64,000 nt of DNA, from positions 42,295,539 to 42,359,538 of the forward strand of contig CM023449.1 in the NCBI GenBank assembly GCA_013339765.2, in the 5' to 3' direction. This DNA comes from Haemaphysalis longicornis. Lineage: Eukaryota > Arthropoda > Arachnida > Ixodida > Ixodidae. How positions within the stretch are numbered: the stretch's first letter is position 1; every line of letters begins with the position of its first letter. The notes beneath the pieces are model-generated. The model saw nothing but the letters and a program-made list of their open reading frames with translations, searched no databases and was not told where the DNA came from. Position numbers and translations under genes: made by a program. Shown here piece after piece: positions 54,181 to 64,000 of this stretch.

Positions 54181-55010
54181 CGCTGCACCGAACTGCCCTG
54201 CCGAGAGACTCTGCCCACAACGGGTTCGAGAGCAAGCCACGACTCTCGCCGCGAGTGTACGCTTTCAGTCACTTCCCATGGAAGCGATACATTTCATAGT
54301 ACAGGGGTTTATTACGCGGACAACCACAATACAAACACTATACTGTACTACGCACCTAGCCCCTGGGGCATACAGCCGTCAGCGTGTGCCCAGCCCGTAG
54401 TCGGGCAGCAGTTAGCGTCCGCCGGCGTTGGCCGGCCGCAACGCTCGCTAACATAGGGGAAGGGGGCTCTCTGTGGCCGCTACACATTTCAAGGCCGCTG
54501 GACTCGATCGGGCGGGCATCGGCGCTCGTCCGCTGACCTCAGACGGCGCAAGCCGTCACATCGCGGGACGCGGGGGCAACCCCACCAAGAAGTGGAATAT
54601 GCCCGCGGAGACTCGCCGGGCATCCTGAGATAAACGCACTGACGCAAATCGAGGCATACGCTAATCGACACGGTGGGTGCCGTGACCCACGGAAGTGGGA
54701 AACAACGGCCAATGCAAGAAACGGCCAGAAGTGGCCGAAGGGCATTTACGTACCGTGCGATCACTGCGCGTCCCAAGGGCGGTCTCTTCCGGGAGTCTCC
54801 TGCGCGCATCCCCCGTCGCCCTCGTAAGGAGAGGAGGGAGGCGCGCGAAGATCGCCCTCCGCCCCACCAAGGAGGAGGACGTCGCTAGCGCCTCCTCGCC
54901 CCGATTGAGGGGCTTGGTCCCCACAACGTAAAGTATTTAAAGGATATGAACGCTCAAGAACATGTGTTCGCCGCAGGCAGTTTTTCATCGGCTTCTCGGC
55001 CTCCTTACAT
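54181..55010. other. CpG-rich block, possibly LTR-derived
   Basis: This block is much more GC- and CpG-rich than its flanks. On the minus strand it contains TGTAGCGGCCACAGAGAG at about 54485 and an AATAAACCCC polyadenylation-type word at about 54310; on the + strand TATTTAAAGG is at about 54935. These elements suit a solo LTR plus adjoining sequence, but no LTR pair, polypurine tract or target duplication was found. Related-looking CpG-rich sequence occurs at 12720-13020. Confidence 0.3.
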
Positions 55011-56530
55011 TTCCCCGCCTATCATAAACCGTTGTACGCGATTGCGACTCCTGCAATCTCAAGCGTGCGTGAACTACAAAACACCACACGTAAACTGACA
55101 GTATTGCTTAAAGACATGGACTTGATTCTTACAGCAGGTGTCGAATATTAAAAAAAAAAACGCAATACAAAGTTGTGGATTTTTCCGGTAAGTAGCGATG
55201 ACCGTTTTTTAAGATTTTAGTGACGCCAACTGTGTGGGCCCTATTCTCGGCTTTGCCGGATCGTCATTTTCTTGTTTTGGTCGGCTTGCAGTTCATTTGG
55301 ATTACTGAAAAAGTCGTTCTCCGTTTCTTGAATTAAGGTTGCGGGAGAGCCTGGGAAAATGTGAATTATCACCAGCGCTCGAAATAGCCAGAAAATAGCC
55401 AGTTCGCCGCATTATATTTTTTATCACAACGGGCTTTTAAAGGAGGGCCAGTTTGGCCAGAAATCGGCAAACCTGGCAACACTGATCACAAGTGCCAACG
55501 GTTTTTTTCTTTCTGGGCCATCTGCTTTTGCTGAACATGCTTCTTCGCCGCGCGTTAATTTTCTTTCTTGCCTCCGCATTGTTCCTTAAAAATATTTGTT
55601 TTATAGAAATGTTCACTTATTCATGTGGTCCTGAAAGGCGTTTTGAGCACACTAATGAACAAGCGCAACCGCTAGATTGGGTGGTCAACGTCGTCTGTGC
55701 AAAGTTACATTTTTACGTGCAGCGGAAAGCCCACACTTTCGTTTCAAAGTTGGCACCTCGTTCCCACCCTCTTGCGTGTTTTTTGGGCTCCACCATTTTC
55801 CGCCACGTACGTCATAGATTCTCCAGTGTGCGTCACGAAGCAGAAATCTTGCAATTGGACGGCTTTTTATCGCACTTCCGGCGAAGAGAAGCGTCGTCTA
55901 CTCAGCATCTGCGGCTCGCGGTGGGGTCTTTGATTCATTAGCGCTTCCTGCAACAGGCTTAACGCTATCGCGTTCGTCCATATTTATCTTTTTGAGTCTA
56001 TCAACACGCTTTCCGTTAAGTCCCGTTGGCTAGGCCGACACGACGACGACACACGGGTGACGCCGACTTCCGAGTTGGCAGACCGCATTGGTACAATACG
56101 CCGACGCCGACACGAACACGTCGCCTGACTGAAAGTCCGCGTGGTGTGAGGGGCTCGCTGACCGAAGACGCCGACAGTACTGACTAGCCGAACGGTCGTC
56201 GGGAATCGATCGTGAAACCGAAACTCCACCCAGACATCATTCGCGTCGTAATGAATCCGGCATTGTTCTTTTTGCCGGAGATGAAAACTGCATATTCGTG
56301 TGCCACCAGCAACGCTTGTAGAAAATATAAGCTCGGTTTAACAGAAGACGGGTTACGGAAGGTTTAATAGGTAATAAGGAATCTATCGACCGAAGTTTTT
56401 AGCGTAAAGCGTAAAACAAAAGCACGGCCAGCACTATTACCGCAGGGGGAAATCGCAGTCGCGCGCCGAAACAACGCTGCTACTGGAGATCAGCTATGAT
56501 GGGGGCTTCATGGAACCTTACTGCTCAACT
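55011..56530. other. unassigned interval
   Basis: A 149-codon + frame (55492-55941) starts with a hydrophobic stretch but has no recognised domain and is probably chance. Confidence 0.4.
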
Positions 56531-56658
56531 GTTAGTCAAGAAATGATGATGATGATGTTTGGATTTTAATGGCGCAAGGCCGCCTGAGACGGAGATAAAG
56601 AGAGAGAGAAATAACTTTATTTGCCCAAAAGTAGAGAGTTTGGGCTCTCTTTGCCGCG

Positions 56659-57530
56659 TTAGTCAGCCAGGAGACCTTGGTTCCTGGCGGCTTCTTCGGC
56701 CTTCTGGACAAGGCGTGGCTGCGTTTGAGGATCGGAGCTGCGCAGCAGTGTTTCCCATTGCTCTAAGTGCTTGATATCTATGGGGGGGGGGGTTGTTCTG
56801 TGGTTTTCTTTGGCATTTCCACATAATATGCGTGAGGTCTGCGCGATGGCCGCAGTGTTTGCATTCATCCGAAAAGATTTCTGGATGGATGTGACTATAG
56901 GCCAGTGGGTCCGGGTAGTTATTTGTTTGAAGTTGCCTCCGTGCCTTGGCCTGTGCAGCGTTGAGTGTGCGGTGGGCGGCTGGGAATTAACACCGGCTGT
57001 GTTTGTAGCAATTTGTTATCTCTTTGGACGAGTTGACGCTGTCAAACTTCTCTGAGTGCTCTGTTGCCACTGCGGGGGAGGGGGGGGGGGTTATTGCTGC
57101 TGGGATGAGCATCTCGCAAGCAGCTGTGTAAGCCTGTTCGTTGCCCTGTAACCCTTTGTGTGCAGGAGTCCAGATGAGTTTCGTTGTCCGCTGATTTGGG
57201 GCTCGCAGCTGTTGAAGCATTCTTGCGGCGACTCTGGATATCCCTCCTTTGCTGTAGCTACGTATGGCTGCCTTGGAGTCGCTGATTATGTATCTGGCTC
57301 GAGTTGCGGTGATCGCAAGAGCGATTGCTGCTTGTTCTGAAGATGTAATATTTTTTGTGAGCCATGGCGTTGTTGTCGGGATGGTCTGCTGTGTCTACAA
57401 ATACTGTTTCGGGCTTTTTGCCGCATTGTTTTGTGAGGGCTTGTGCTCTTGACAGTTCTCCTGGCCTGGTTATATGTCGGATCTCTGTTTAAGGGTAGTG
57501 GAGTTGTGCGTATAAGCTCTCGTAGCACGA
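56659..57530 (-). pseudogene. LINE RNase H remnant, zinc knuckle and C-terminus
   Basis: The segment near 57150-57200 reads LIWTPAHKGLQGNEQA, the last RNase H block (W.P.H.G..GNE). Near 56800-56862 a frame gives CKHCGHRADLTHIMWKC, a CCHC-type knuckle. The C-terminus reads HLEQWETLLRSSDPQTQPRL and EEAARNQGLLAD before a stop. These pieces lie in at least two frames. Earlier acidic RNase H residues were not located with confidence. Confidence 0.7.
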
Positions 57531-58039
57531 CGGGTATGTCAACTTCTTCAGCTTGCGTCGATCCGTAGGGAATGAGTGTCGCCCCGTAGGAGTTTTGGAG
57601 AGTCTTTCAAATTGTGCGATTTGCTGCACCTCTATGAGCTCGTCGATGCGGTTTTAAAGACCCAAGGCGTCGAACCTGTCATTTGGGTTTGACATTGGCA
57701 GTCCAATAGCTCGTTTATATGCCCTTTTTATCACATTGTTGATTTTTTTCTTTTTCCTGCTTCTTGAGATTAAAGTAAAAGGGGACGTAGATGATCTGGC
57801 TAATGATGCAAGCCTGGACGAGTTTTATGGTGCTTTCTTCGTTCATCCCCCTTTTCGGTTGGTTATGCGAGAGATAAGGCGGATGGTCTGTGTAGTTTGC
57901 TTGCCTAATGCCTTGATGATTTCCGTGTTACTTCCTGTGGAGTGGATATTTACACCCAGGTTCGAATTGAGTTTACAGTAGGTATGGTTCTTCCCGCGTG
58001 ATGCAGCTCAATCTGGGGATCATCAGTCGGCAATGACAG

Positions 58040-58790
58040 TCACCTACGGTGTTCAGGGTGGAGGATAAGTAGTACTGACTTCTCCGTGGAGCAGGTCAGA
58101 CCCTTAGGAGAGATGAATGCGTTTATCGTATCTACGGCGTGTTGTAGTCGTTCTTGTATTTCTCCGTCACTGCCTTTATTAGTCCAGAGCGTGGAAGAGT
58201 CACCATAAAAACTGAATTTCAGGTCCTTTATCCCCTCTAGTTTCTTGGGTAGATCCAGCAGAGTCATATTGAAAAGCTAGGGAGATAACACTGATCATTG
58301 CGGCGTTCCTCTGCTGCCGAGGTTGATATTTTCGCTTTGGGTGCAACCAAGACTGAGCGTGGCTTTCCTGTCGCCTAGAAAGTTGCGGATATAGTGATAG
58401 GTTAGCGTTCCTACCCCTATCTATGGCTCTGGTGTAGAGAGGGGAACCGCCGTGCCCCTCTAGAATCTGCTTCTTCAATCTAAGCATGGTGCCTTGAGTG
58501 GAGAGCTTGTCTCTTAAACCCGCCATGGTGAAGGGGTATAGATCTTTTTCTTTCATGTATCGATTGAGTCTGCTGAGTACGACGTGTTCCAGAAGCCTTC
58601 TTAGGCATGACGTGAGCGATATCGGTCTAAGAATTTCCAGATTTAGTTTCTTTCCTGCTTTAGGGATCATTTTGATTACGGCTGCCTTCCACTGACTTGG
58701 TATGTTCCGCCTTTCCCAGCATTTGTCGAAGTATTTTGGCAGCACCTCCACTGAGGTGTCGTCTAAATTTCGGATCATTTTATTTGTGAT
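58040..58790 (-). pseudogene. LINE reverse transcriptase with mutated active site
   Basis: The first part (58778 down to about 58440) contains CWERRNIPSQWKAAVIKMIP, then RPISLTSCLRRLLEHVVLSR and AGLRDKLSTQGTM, the N-terminal RT blocks. The last part (58267-58040) reads DLKFSFYGDSSTLWTNKGS. In active relatives the tetrad at 58196-58207 is YADD; here it is YGDS, losing the second catalytic aspartate. The intermediate motif A/B segment is frameshifted. Confidence 0.75.
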
Positions 58791-59559
58791 TCTATCCGGT
58801 CCAGGTGCAAGAGTTGACTAGTAGGTTTGAATTGCGGAATTAACTTCTGTTAGCGTTATAGTGCGTCCAACGCCTTGTTATCCATCTCAGCATGCAGTGC
58901 CTAGGGGGTGGGTAGTCCTGCCTTTAGGTATTTACGACATAGTTCCTGGATAAGTTGTTGCTCTGTGCCGGGTTACGTATGCATGAGTTTTGCTAGATTG
59001 TGCTGTTGGGTAGTTCTATTTTTCTCTGGTTCGTAAAGATAACGAAGGAGGTGTCACGCTTTCTTATTATGAATGTGTCGATCCATTGCTTCGCACAGTG
59101 GCAGAGTTCCAAGAATGATTGACCAGTTGTCGGGTATAATCTTGTATCTGCTTATTAAGCTTGGCTATCCTCCTCCGCAGATTTCGGAGGTGTGTGTGCG
59201 TTTGGAGCCTCTGTTGCAACCGTTTCTTTGCCAGCCACATGTGAGCGAGTTTCGCATACACATCTTTTGGTTCTTCCTCTCCCCTGCGAATCTCCTCTGT
59301 GGCGGTGTTGACTTCGTCAATAATTTGGTTGCACCCAGCTATCGATGTCTGTGATTTCATTTATGGTCTCCCTTCCATTGTTATGGATCTCTCAAAACTT
59401 GTCCCACTGGGTGATTCTAGTCATTCTTGCTTTTACGTTACTTGAGGTGGCTGTTGTTGTGGTTGTGACTATGTAATGATCACTGCCTAAGCGTTTAGCC
59501 ATTGAGTGTTCTTGAGGTTCTTGGTCAGCGATAGGTCCGGCGTAGTATCTCTGGACACG

Positions 59560-59975
59560 CTATTTCCGATTCGGGTAGATTAGGTAAAATAGGTGACGAG
59601 TGTGAGGCCTAGTTTGGTGAATGTCTTCCCAAAGATTTCTGCCCTTACAAGTTTCCTTATCGTAACCCCAAGCGGCGTGCGGTGCATTGAAGTCGCCAAT
59701 AATTGGTTCTTTGTAGAGATGTTGAGCGTGGATTTGAAGAGCTTGGTGCATTTGTGCTGTTGTCTTGGATTGGTGTATAGGTTTAGTACGAATATACTGT
59801 ATTTTTTGTTTTGACGTCCGATCATTTCCAGAAGTATGTGATCTGCCGCTTCAATTTCGGTGTTGGACTGGATGACTGGGATATCTCGTCTAACTAACGT
59901 TGCTATCGAAGGTTTGCCGTTAATTGCTGGTTGGACGTATGTAACATAAATCCTAGCGAAGAGCGCCAAAGGAAA
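59560..59975 (-). pseudogene. LINE endonuclease fragment
   Basis: The upstream frame shows TLVRRDIPVIQSNTEIEAAD and KKYSIFVLNLYTNPRQQ, followed after a frameshift at about 59720 by IIGDFNAPHAAWGYDKET, which contains the GDFN-PH endonuclease motif. The N-terminal endonuclease residues are missing, marking the 5' truncation. The SDH motif is discernible further along near 59490 in a damaged frame (GSDHYIV). Confidence 0.75.
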
Positions 59976-61468
59976 GTCATTTCATGAGAGTGACATGAAA
60001 GTAAAAGTAAAGCATTTCAGGAAAAATATTATTCAAGAAATGTTCAGTTAACCAGACAGGAATCCTTGAAATCGAGAAGAAAACATTGATGTGACAGAAA
60101 GGGTAAGTATCTATCTAGTATACAGGTTATTTCGGCACAACCGCCCATTGGGTAGTGGCGCACTAGGCTCAAGCCTCGCGCTTACTCGAGCAACATTGCA
60201 GGTTCAAATCTTGGCATGGCGTTTTTTTTTTCTTGTTCCTTTTCGCGTGGTTGTTTACGTGCCATGGTTTTCGTATCGTATTCGCGAATACAAAAAAAAC
60301 TTTTAGTTGAAACTGTGGAACTATCATATCAAAAGTCAATGCATCCTTTAAGACATTGGTAACATTTGTTCATTTTAAACTCGTGCTTTGTAAATCTAAA
60401 AGGTAATTGCACTTTCAGAGGGAGAAATACCGGTGTGTGTACGTTGCCAAATTGGTATGTCTTTATATAGAGTAAGCATAGTTTCCTTCATTCCACTTAA
60501 TCAAGACAACAAGTGGACTTGGGAGGGAGGAGCAGGGATATAGGACTGTAACCGGAAACCAAGCCCTCTACATTTCGCAACTGGCGGCAAGCACCAAGCA
60601 CGTAAAAAATGAAAGACGAGCCTTTATATGGGGAAAAGGGCCTTCAGGCCGTGAAAGTAAAAAGCGAGGGTGGAACATCCGGTTTGTGCAATCAAATGCA
60701 GGGTCGCACAAAGCAACAGGCGCCGCCCCAAAGCTCACACTACTCTTGCAAAAACACTCGTTTTGTCGGTTACAGTGTACTTGTCTAGTTAATAAACCCC
60801 CGGTCACATAGAAGCTTCCCGGAAAGTAGTTGGGGGGAAGAGAAGGAGAGGGCGAATTGAATGCACGACGCACCTTAAAAATGTTTCGTACTGCGCAACG
60901 CTTAGGCTACTATTTTATTACTGTTATAAATGTTTAGAACCGATTCTAATAACAGAACGGAATATTGCTACTTCCTGCGTACGCGTATGTATGGCGCCAC
61001 CACAACACGACCAAACTCTACATTGGCGCGAATGAGCGGCCAATAAACCGATGTCGTTTAGGAACGCATGCACGTGCTCACTTTAACAAAGTTTCAGTAG
61101 ATTGTTTAGTCATTCGCTCACATAGTTTAGACTCCAATGGTCAACACAAGTCGTCGCCGCGTCCCTGCGGTGAGAGGGTCGTCCTCTTTTCGTGCGATCT
61201 TTCGGCGTGGTGTGGAAGTGTAACAGTCCCGCCCTTTCCTTCCGTCAGCTTTTCCAGCCGTGAGCCGCGTGCAGGATTCACAGGCAAAATGATAAAAAGA
61301 AAAGCGGTGCAAAATGGAACGCAGAAAGTTAGAGGGCACCGCCCCAAGGCGATGCTGCGGCGCAGAACATCGCAGCAGCAGACGACGCCCGCAACCTCAT
61401 GTTCTTGCAGACGTCACCTAGGAGCGAGGCATCATGGGCAGAGCTCTTCGATGGTATAGTTTATTTTG
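59976..61468. other. interval without a supported gene
   Basis: Contains a possible tRNA-derived stretch (annotated separately). No coding similarity. Frames around 60965-61459 are long on both strands but show no motifs. Confidence 0.4.
60150..60225 (+). other. possible tRNA-derived sequence
   Basis: TGGGTAGTGGCGCACTAGG (A-box-like) and AGGTTCAAATCTTGG (B-box-like, with a weak CAGG/CTTG T stem) are about 40 bases apart, and CGCC...GGCG can pair at the ends, followed by a T run. Pairing is incomplete; this may be a decayed SINE head. Confidence 0.35.
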
Positions 61469-61803
61469 TCACCAACAGATGACGATACGCCACTGCACGG
61501 AAAATCCAAAACAGTAGACCAATCGTAGGCCCACTTTTGATGCACGGGGACTATGGGGAGTTTCACAACTCTGGTCATGGGAAGTCACGCTCGGGCTACG
61601 GCCGCTGCTCGGGCCATGCGAGGAGGTGGACGAAGCGAGGGAGAATCGCAATGCGGGGGAAGATGCCATGTTTTGATTTGCAATATCTTCAGTAATACTC
61701 ATCGCTTTAACAAAATTCTTTGAGAGGTGATTACTTGAACAGTCAATTATTTGAAAATGGCAGCACCCATGCATTGGTAAAACCTACTTCAGGACCCCTT
61801 TAA
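61440..61803 (-). repeat. probable TTAA-type MITE, one end visible
   Basis: The minus strand starts TTAAAGGGGTCCTGAAGTAG at 61803, the third terminus of the TTAA-AGGGG...TGA form in this window. The partner end was not found on the other side; the left boundary is approximate. A 101-codon minus-strand frame inside (61469-61774) has a Ser/His-rich region and no domain. Confidence 0.4.
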
Positions 61804-62149
61804 CAATTACATTCAGGCGCTTCATATGCGCCCCGTGCGATTCTCAGGCTCCAAATATCCTACAATTTATCCGTGCATCCCTTCATGCTGGCCAGGCTGC
61901 GGCATCAGTAGTATATGTATGGCTGACAGTTGCGCTACCAAGTTGCATCTCTTTCATCCTTCTCAGAAAATTTAGTTCCCGTTTATCAGTACCATCAGGG
62001 CTATACTTGCAAGATTACCGGAACTCTCCATAAGCCACAACTTTCGTTGAGTGATGCCTTTGTCATGAAGTGCCCGTGGACGAGGAAGAAGAGGAGACCG
62101 AGCGCGCAGCTGCAACGAGTGCGTGCAGAAAAAATCGAACCAGGCCGGT
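61804..62149. other. unassigned interval
   Basis: Probably includes the upstream edge of the LTR retrotransposon, but no LTR start could be fixed. Confidence 0.35.
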
Positions 62150-62739
62150 GATCAGGGGACGCCTGTGACGCGCTGGGCTTGAGAGCGCGGCCCTGTGATC
62201 GTTTCGGGGAAGACCCGGAGCGCAACCGCTGCTGTTCCCGAGAGCCGTCTGCCGCTGATCCCGACAACCCGTGGGCTGGCCGTGCCTGGAGCTGGTGACT
62301 CGCTGGGCGAGAGAGCGCGGGTCCGGATTCACCTGGAGGTGGAACCCTCCGCCCACACCCGCTGCTACGCCCTCGAGCCGTGAACTCATCGGAAAGGTCG
62401 ACGATGCCTGCCCGACGTCCCGCGCCCTGGTTACGACGAGGCCTAGAACCGGTCATCGAGCCAGCCTCGCCGTGACGTCCCGTCGACTCCGCGCGCATCG
62501 GGACTTCAACACCTCGAGGGGCTGCGACAAAACCCCGTAGGACGTTTACTTTCTTTATTGCGGACATTTCCGTTAGCCCCTTGCCTTTTTTAACGCTGAT
62601 ATCTTCCGTCTCGCGTAGTTGCTTCCGTGCCCTAACTTCGGATTCTTTCGTGTCATGCATAAAGCAACGTTACTTGCGCACGCACTGGCCACTCACTCGT
62701 GACTTTCACGCCAATCCTTGGCCCATTCATTACAAAAAG
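62150..62739 (+). other. 5' LTR/leader region of a Ty3/Gypsy-type element
   Basis: GC-rich sequence directly upstream of a primer-binding site. Two similar segments (TGACGCGCTGGGCTTGAGAGC at about 62165 and TGACTCGCTGGGCGAGAGAGC at about 62297) indicate an internal duplication of roughly 130 bp. The stretch just before the primer site (CATTACAAAAAG) would put the LTR end at CA about five bases upstream. No second LTR is in the window, so the start cannot be set. Confidence 0.5.
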
Positions 62740-62757
62740 TGGCGAGCCTGCCAGGAT
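62740..62757 (+). other. putative primer-binding site
   Basis: TGGCGAGCCTGCCAGGAT begins with TGG, as required to pair with a tRNA 3' CCA. Its complement parses as a tRNA end: two T-loop bases, a 5-base T-stem strand, a 7-base acceptor strand, one discriminator base and CCA. The tRNA species is not identified. Confidence 0.6.
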
Positions 62758-62823
62758 TTCTTAACATCCGCTGAAAGGAGTCAGTGAGGCCACGAGTGTG
62801 CCTGTAACGTTAGCTGCAACAGC

Positions 62824-64000
62824 ATGGATCTTGAGAAGTTAATGGCAATGGGGACTCAGCTGGGACTCTCGGGACAAGAGCTTAGGGCGTGGATAGAGAG
62901 CGAACGGGCTGAGCAACGCGCCGCTAGAGCTGCCGAGAGGGAAGCCAGCCGAGAAACCGCTGAAAGAGCGAAAGAAGCTGCGGAAAGAGCGAGAGATGCT
63001 GCAGAAAGGGAGAAGGAGTTGCTTACTGCTAAGGATCCCGACTCCAAGAGGGTGGTGGTACTAGCCAACCAAATGTCGCCGCGGGAGGGGAAGTTGTTGC
63101 AACTCCGCCTGCGATTAACCCGCAGAAACTTCTTCCTCTATTCGATGAGAAACGCGTACGACCTGCACGCGTACCTGCAAAGGGTTTGAGCGCGTGGCAA
63201 CCGGACAGCAGTGGCCTCAGGACAAATGGGCCCTAGCTGTAAGCATGTGCTTGAGCGTGGAAGCTCTTACTCTCATAGGCCGTATGACCGCCGAAGAGTC
63301 CCTTGATTACGTCAAGGTCAAACGGGCGTTGTTGCAGCGGTTTCGTTTCACCAGGCCCAAGGTTACCAAGAAAAGTTCAGGAAGGCGAGGGCTGAGGATG
63401 GAGAAACCGGGAAACAACTAGCGGCAAGGCTTACGGGTTATTTTGATCACTGGATCGAGATGGCGAATGGTGCAAAAACATTCGATGCGCTTCGCGATCA
63501 AATGATCGGCGAACAATTCATCCGCTGCTGCCATCCCAAGCTCGTCACCTTCCTGAAGGAGCGAGAGTGTAGGACGCTGAACGACCTGGCCGAAGCTACA
63601 GATCGTTTCCTAGAGGCGCAAGAACCTCTCGAACCTTGGAAAGGTGTCCGAAGACGACCGCGATACAACGGAAGTCGTAATCGAATCGCGGAAGCAAGCG
63701 CCACCAAAATGCTTTGTGTGCAACCGCCCAGGACACCGTGCACAAGAGTGCCGTTACTCCATGAAAGAACCGGCAAGATGCGCTACTTGTGTTCGCCACG
63801 GGCATAAAACTGAGCACTGCGGACATGGATTAAGGGGAACAGAGCAGGTTGCTGCTTGTGCCCTCACTGAGCCCCGGGAAGGTCAACAGCAGTGCATCAA
63901 GCTCGACGATACGCACGATGAGAATCCTGCTATCAAGTATTCGTGTGGCATCGTAAAGGAACATTCTTGCCTAGGGAAAGGAATGCCGGTAGTCAAAGGA
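62824..64000 (+). pseudogene. gag: Ty3/Gypsy-type Gag (frameshifted), runs off the window
   Basis: Translation starts at ATG 62824, 67 bases after the primer site, with MDLEKLMAMGTQLGLSGQEL and then a highly charged Glu/Arg/Ala helical stretch (residues about 27-75). The capsid-like region follows in other frames: WALAVSMCLSVEALTLIGRM (63223-63290), EQFIRCCHPKL (about 63510) and ECRTLNDLAEATDRFLEAQ (63565-63622). Two CX2CX4HX4C zinc knuckles lie at 63710-63751 and 63779-63820 in a frame still open at 64000. Gag packages the element's RNA into particles. Frame changes occur near 63090-63165 (a compensated pair), at about 63184, about 63350 and about 63640, so this copy cannot make the protein. 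Protease and pol would follow beyond the window. Confidence 0.85.

Larger units (their letters stand above)
56535..59975 (-). mobile_element. I-type non-LTR retrotransposon, 5' truncated, inactive
   Basis: On the minus strand the order is endonuclease fragment (59975-59560), RT (58790-58040), RNase H region (about 57530-56990), zinc knuckle and a GLLAD-type C-terminus (stop at about 56659), then a 3' UTR ending AAAATCCAAACATC with an ATC tail at about 56530-56550. RNase H after RT plus an ATC tail fits the I group. Many frameshifts and stops occur throughout, and the RT active site is changed. It is not the same family as the LINE at 35255, which lacks RNase H. Confidence 0.8.

Noticed and set aside
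54181..55010. Firm call of a solo LTR
   Set aside because: No target-site duplication or second LTR found; kept only as a low-confidence possibility.
55492..55941. 149-codon frame with hydrophobic start as a membrane protein
   Set aside because: The hydrophobic segment comes from T-rich DNA and the remainder has no motif or composition typical of coding sequence.
62001..62660. 219-codon minus-strand frame
   Set aside because: It lies antisense to the leader of an LTR retrotransposon in GC-rich sequence where open frames are expected; no motif.
1..64000. CRISPR array, prokaryotic operon or integrated bacterial segment
   Set aside because: No regularly spaced identical repeats with unique spacers, no ribosome-binding-site-led gene strings, and composition is eukaryotic throughout.

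Overview
The window looks like arthropod, most probably ixodid tick, nuclear DNA. It has no bacterial gene organisation, no long host reading frame, many AT, TTTA, TGAT and GA microsatellites, and a dense layer of degraded transposable elements. One tRNA-derived SINE family (four copies and one head fragment) has a body resembling SINEs reported from hard ticks (the Ruka type). The organism call is inference; no marker gene is present.

Layout. 1-4550: mostly unassigned, with a GGAAT-type minisatellite and a purine-only tract. 4553-11614: a repeat complex of about 456-477 bp units, each carrying a tRNA-like cloverleaf, in direct and inverted arrangement with (TA)n tracts at unit edges; two different cloverleaves (A and B) sit in one shared scaffold. 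11815-12312: C-terminal GIY-YIG end of a Penelope-like element. 16.5, 32.6, 45.0 and 52.1 kb: tick-type SINE copies. 23.7-25.4 kb: antisense 3' end of an RTE-clade LINE split by a 1.2-kb element with 18-bp inverted termini and TTAA target duplication. 29.1 kb: Penelope-like reverse transcriptase fragment. 31.2-31.9 kb: large foldback. 35.26-38.77 kb: antisense, 5'-truncated LINE of the CR1/L2/Jockey type (ORF1 end, endonuclease, RT, C-terminus), abutting a unit of a 150-bp repeat that forms a seven-copy array at 52.6-53.6 kb. 39.4-41.9 kb: hairpins, a 155-bp MITE and an internally deleted Tigger-like transposon with an open DNA-binding-domain reading frame. 45.4-46.95 kb: RNase H-bearing LINE fragment. 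48.14-49.09 kb: internally deleted pogo-like transposon with both termini. 56.54-59.97 kb: antisense I-type LINE with mutated RT active site. 62.1-64.0 kb: leader, primer-binding site and frameshifted gag of a Ty3/Gypsy-type LTR retrotransposon running off the window.

No gene here can be called functional host coding sequence with confidence. The retroelement genes encode related machinery (nucleic-acid binding ORF1/Gag, endonuclease, RT, RNase H), but nearly all have stops, frameshifts or lost catalytic residues. The most unusual material is the modular tRNA-like unit complex, the TTAA-flanked element nested in the RTE LINE, and two pogo-superfamily deletion derivatives that keep DNA-binding and C-terminal parts but have lost the DDE core.
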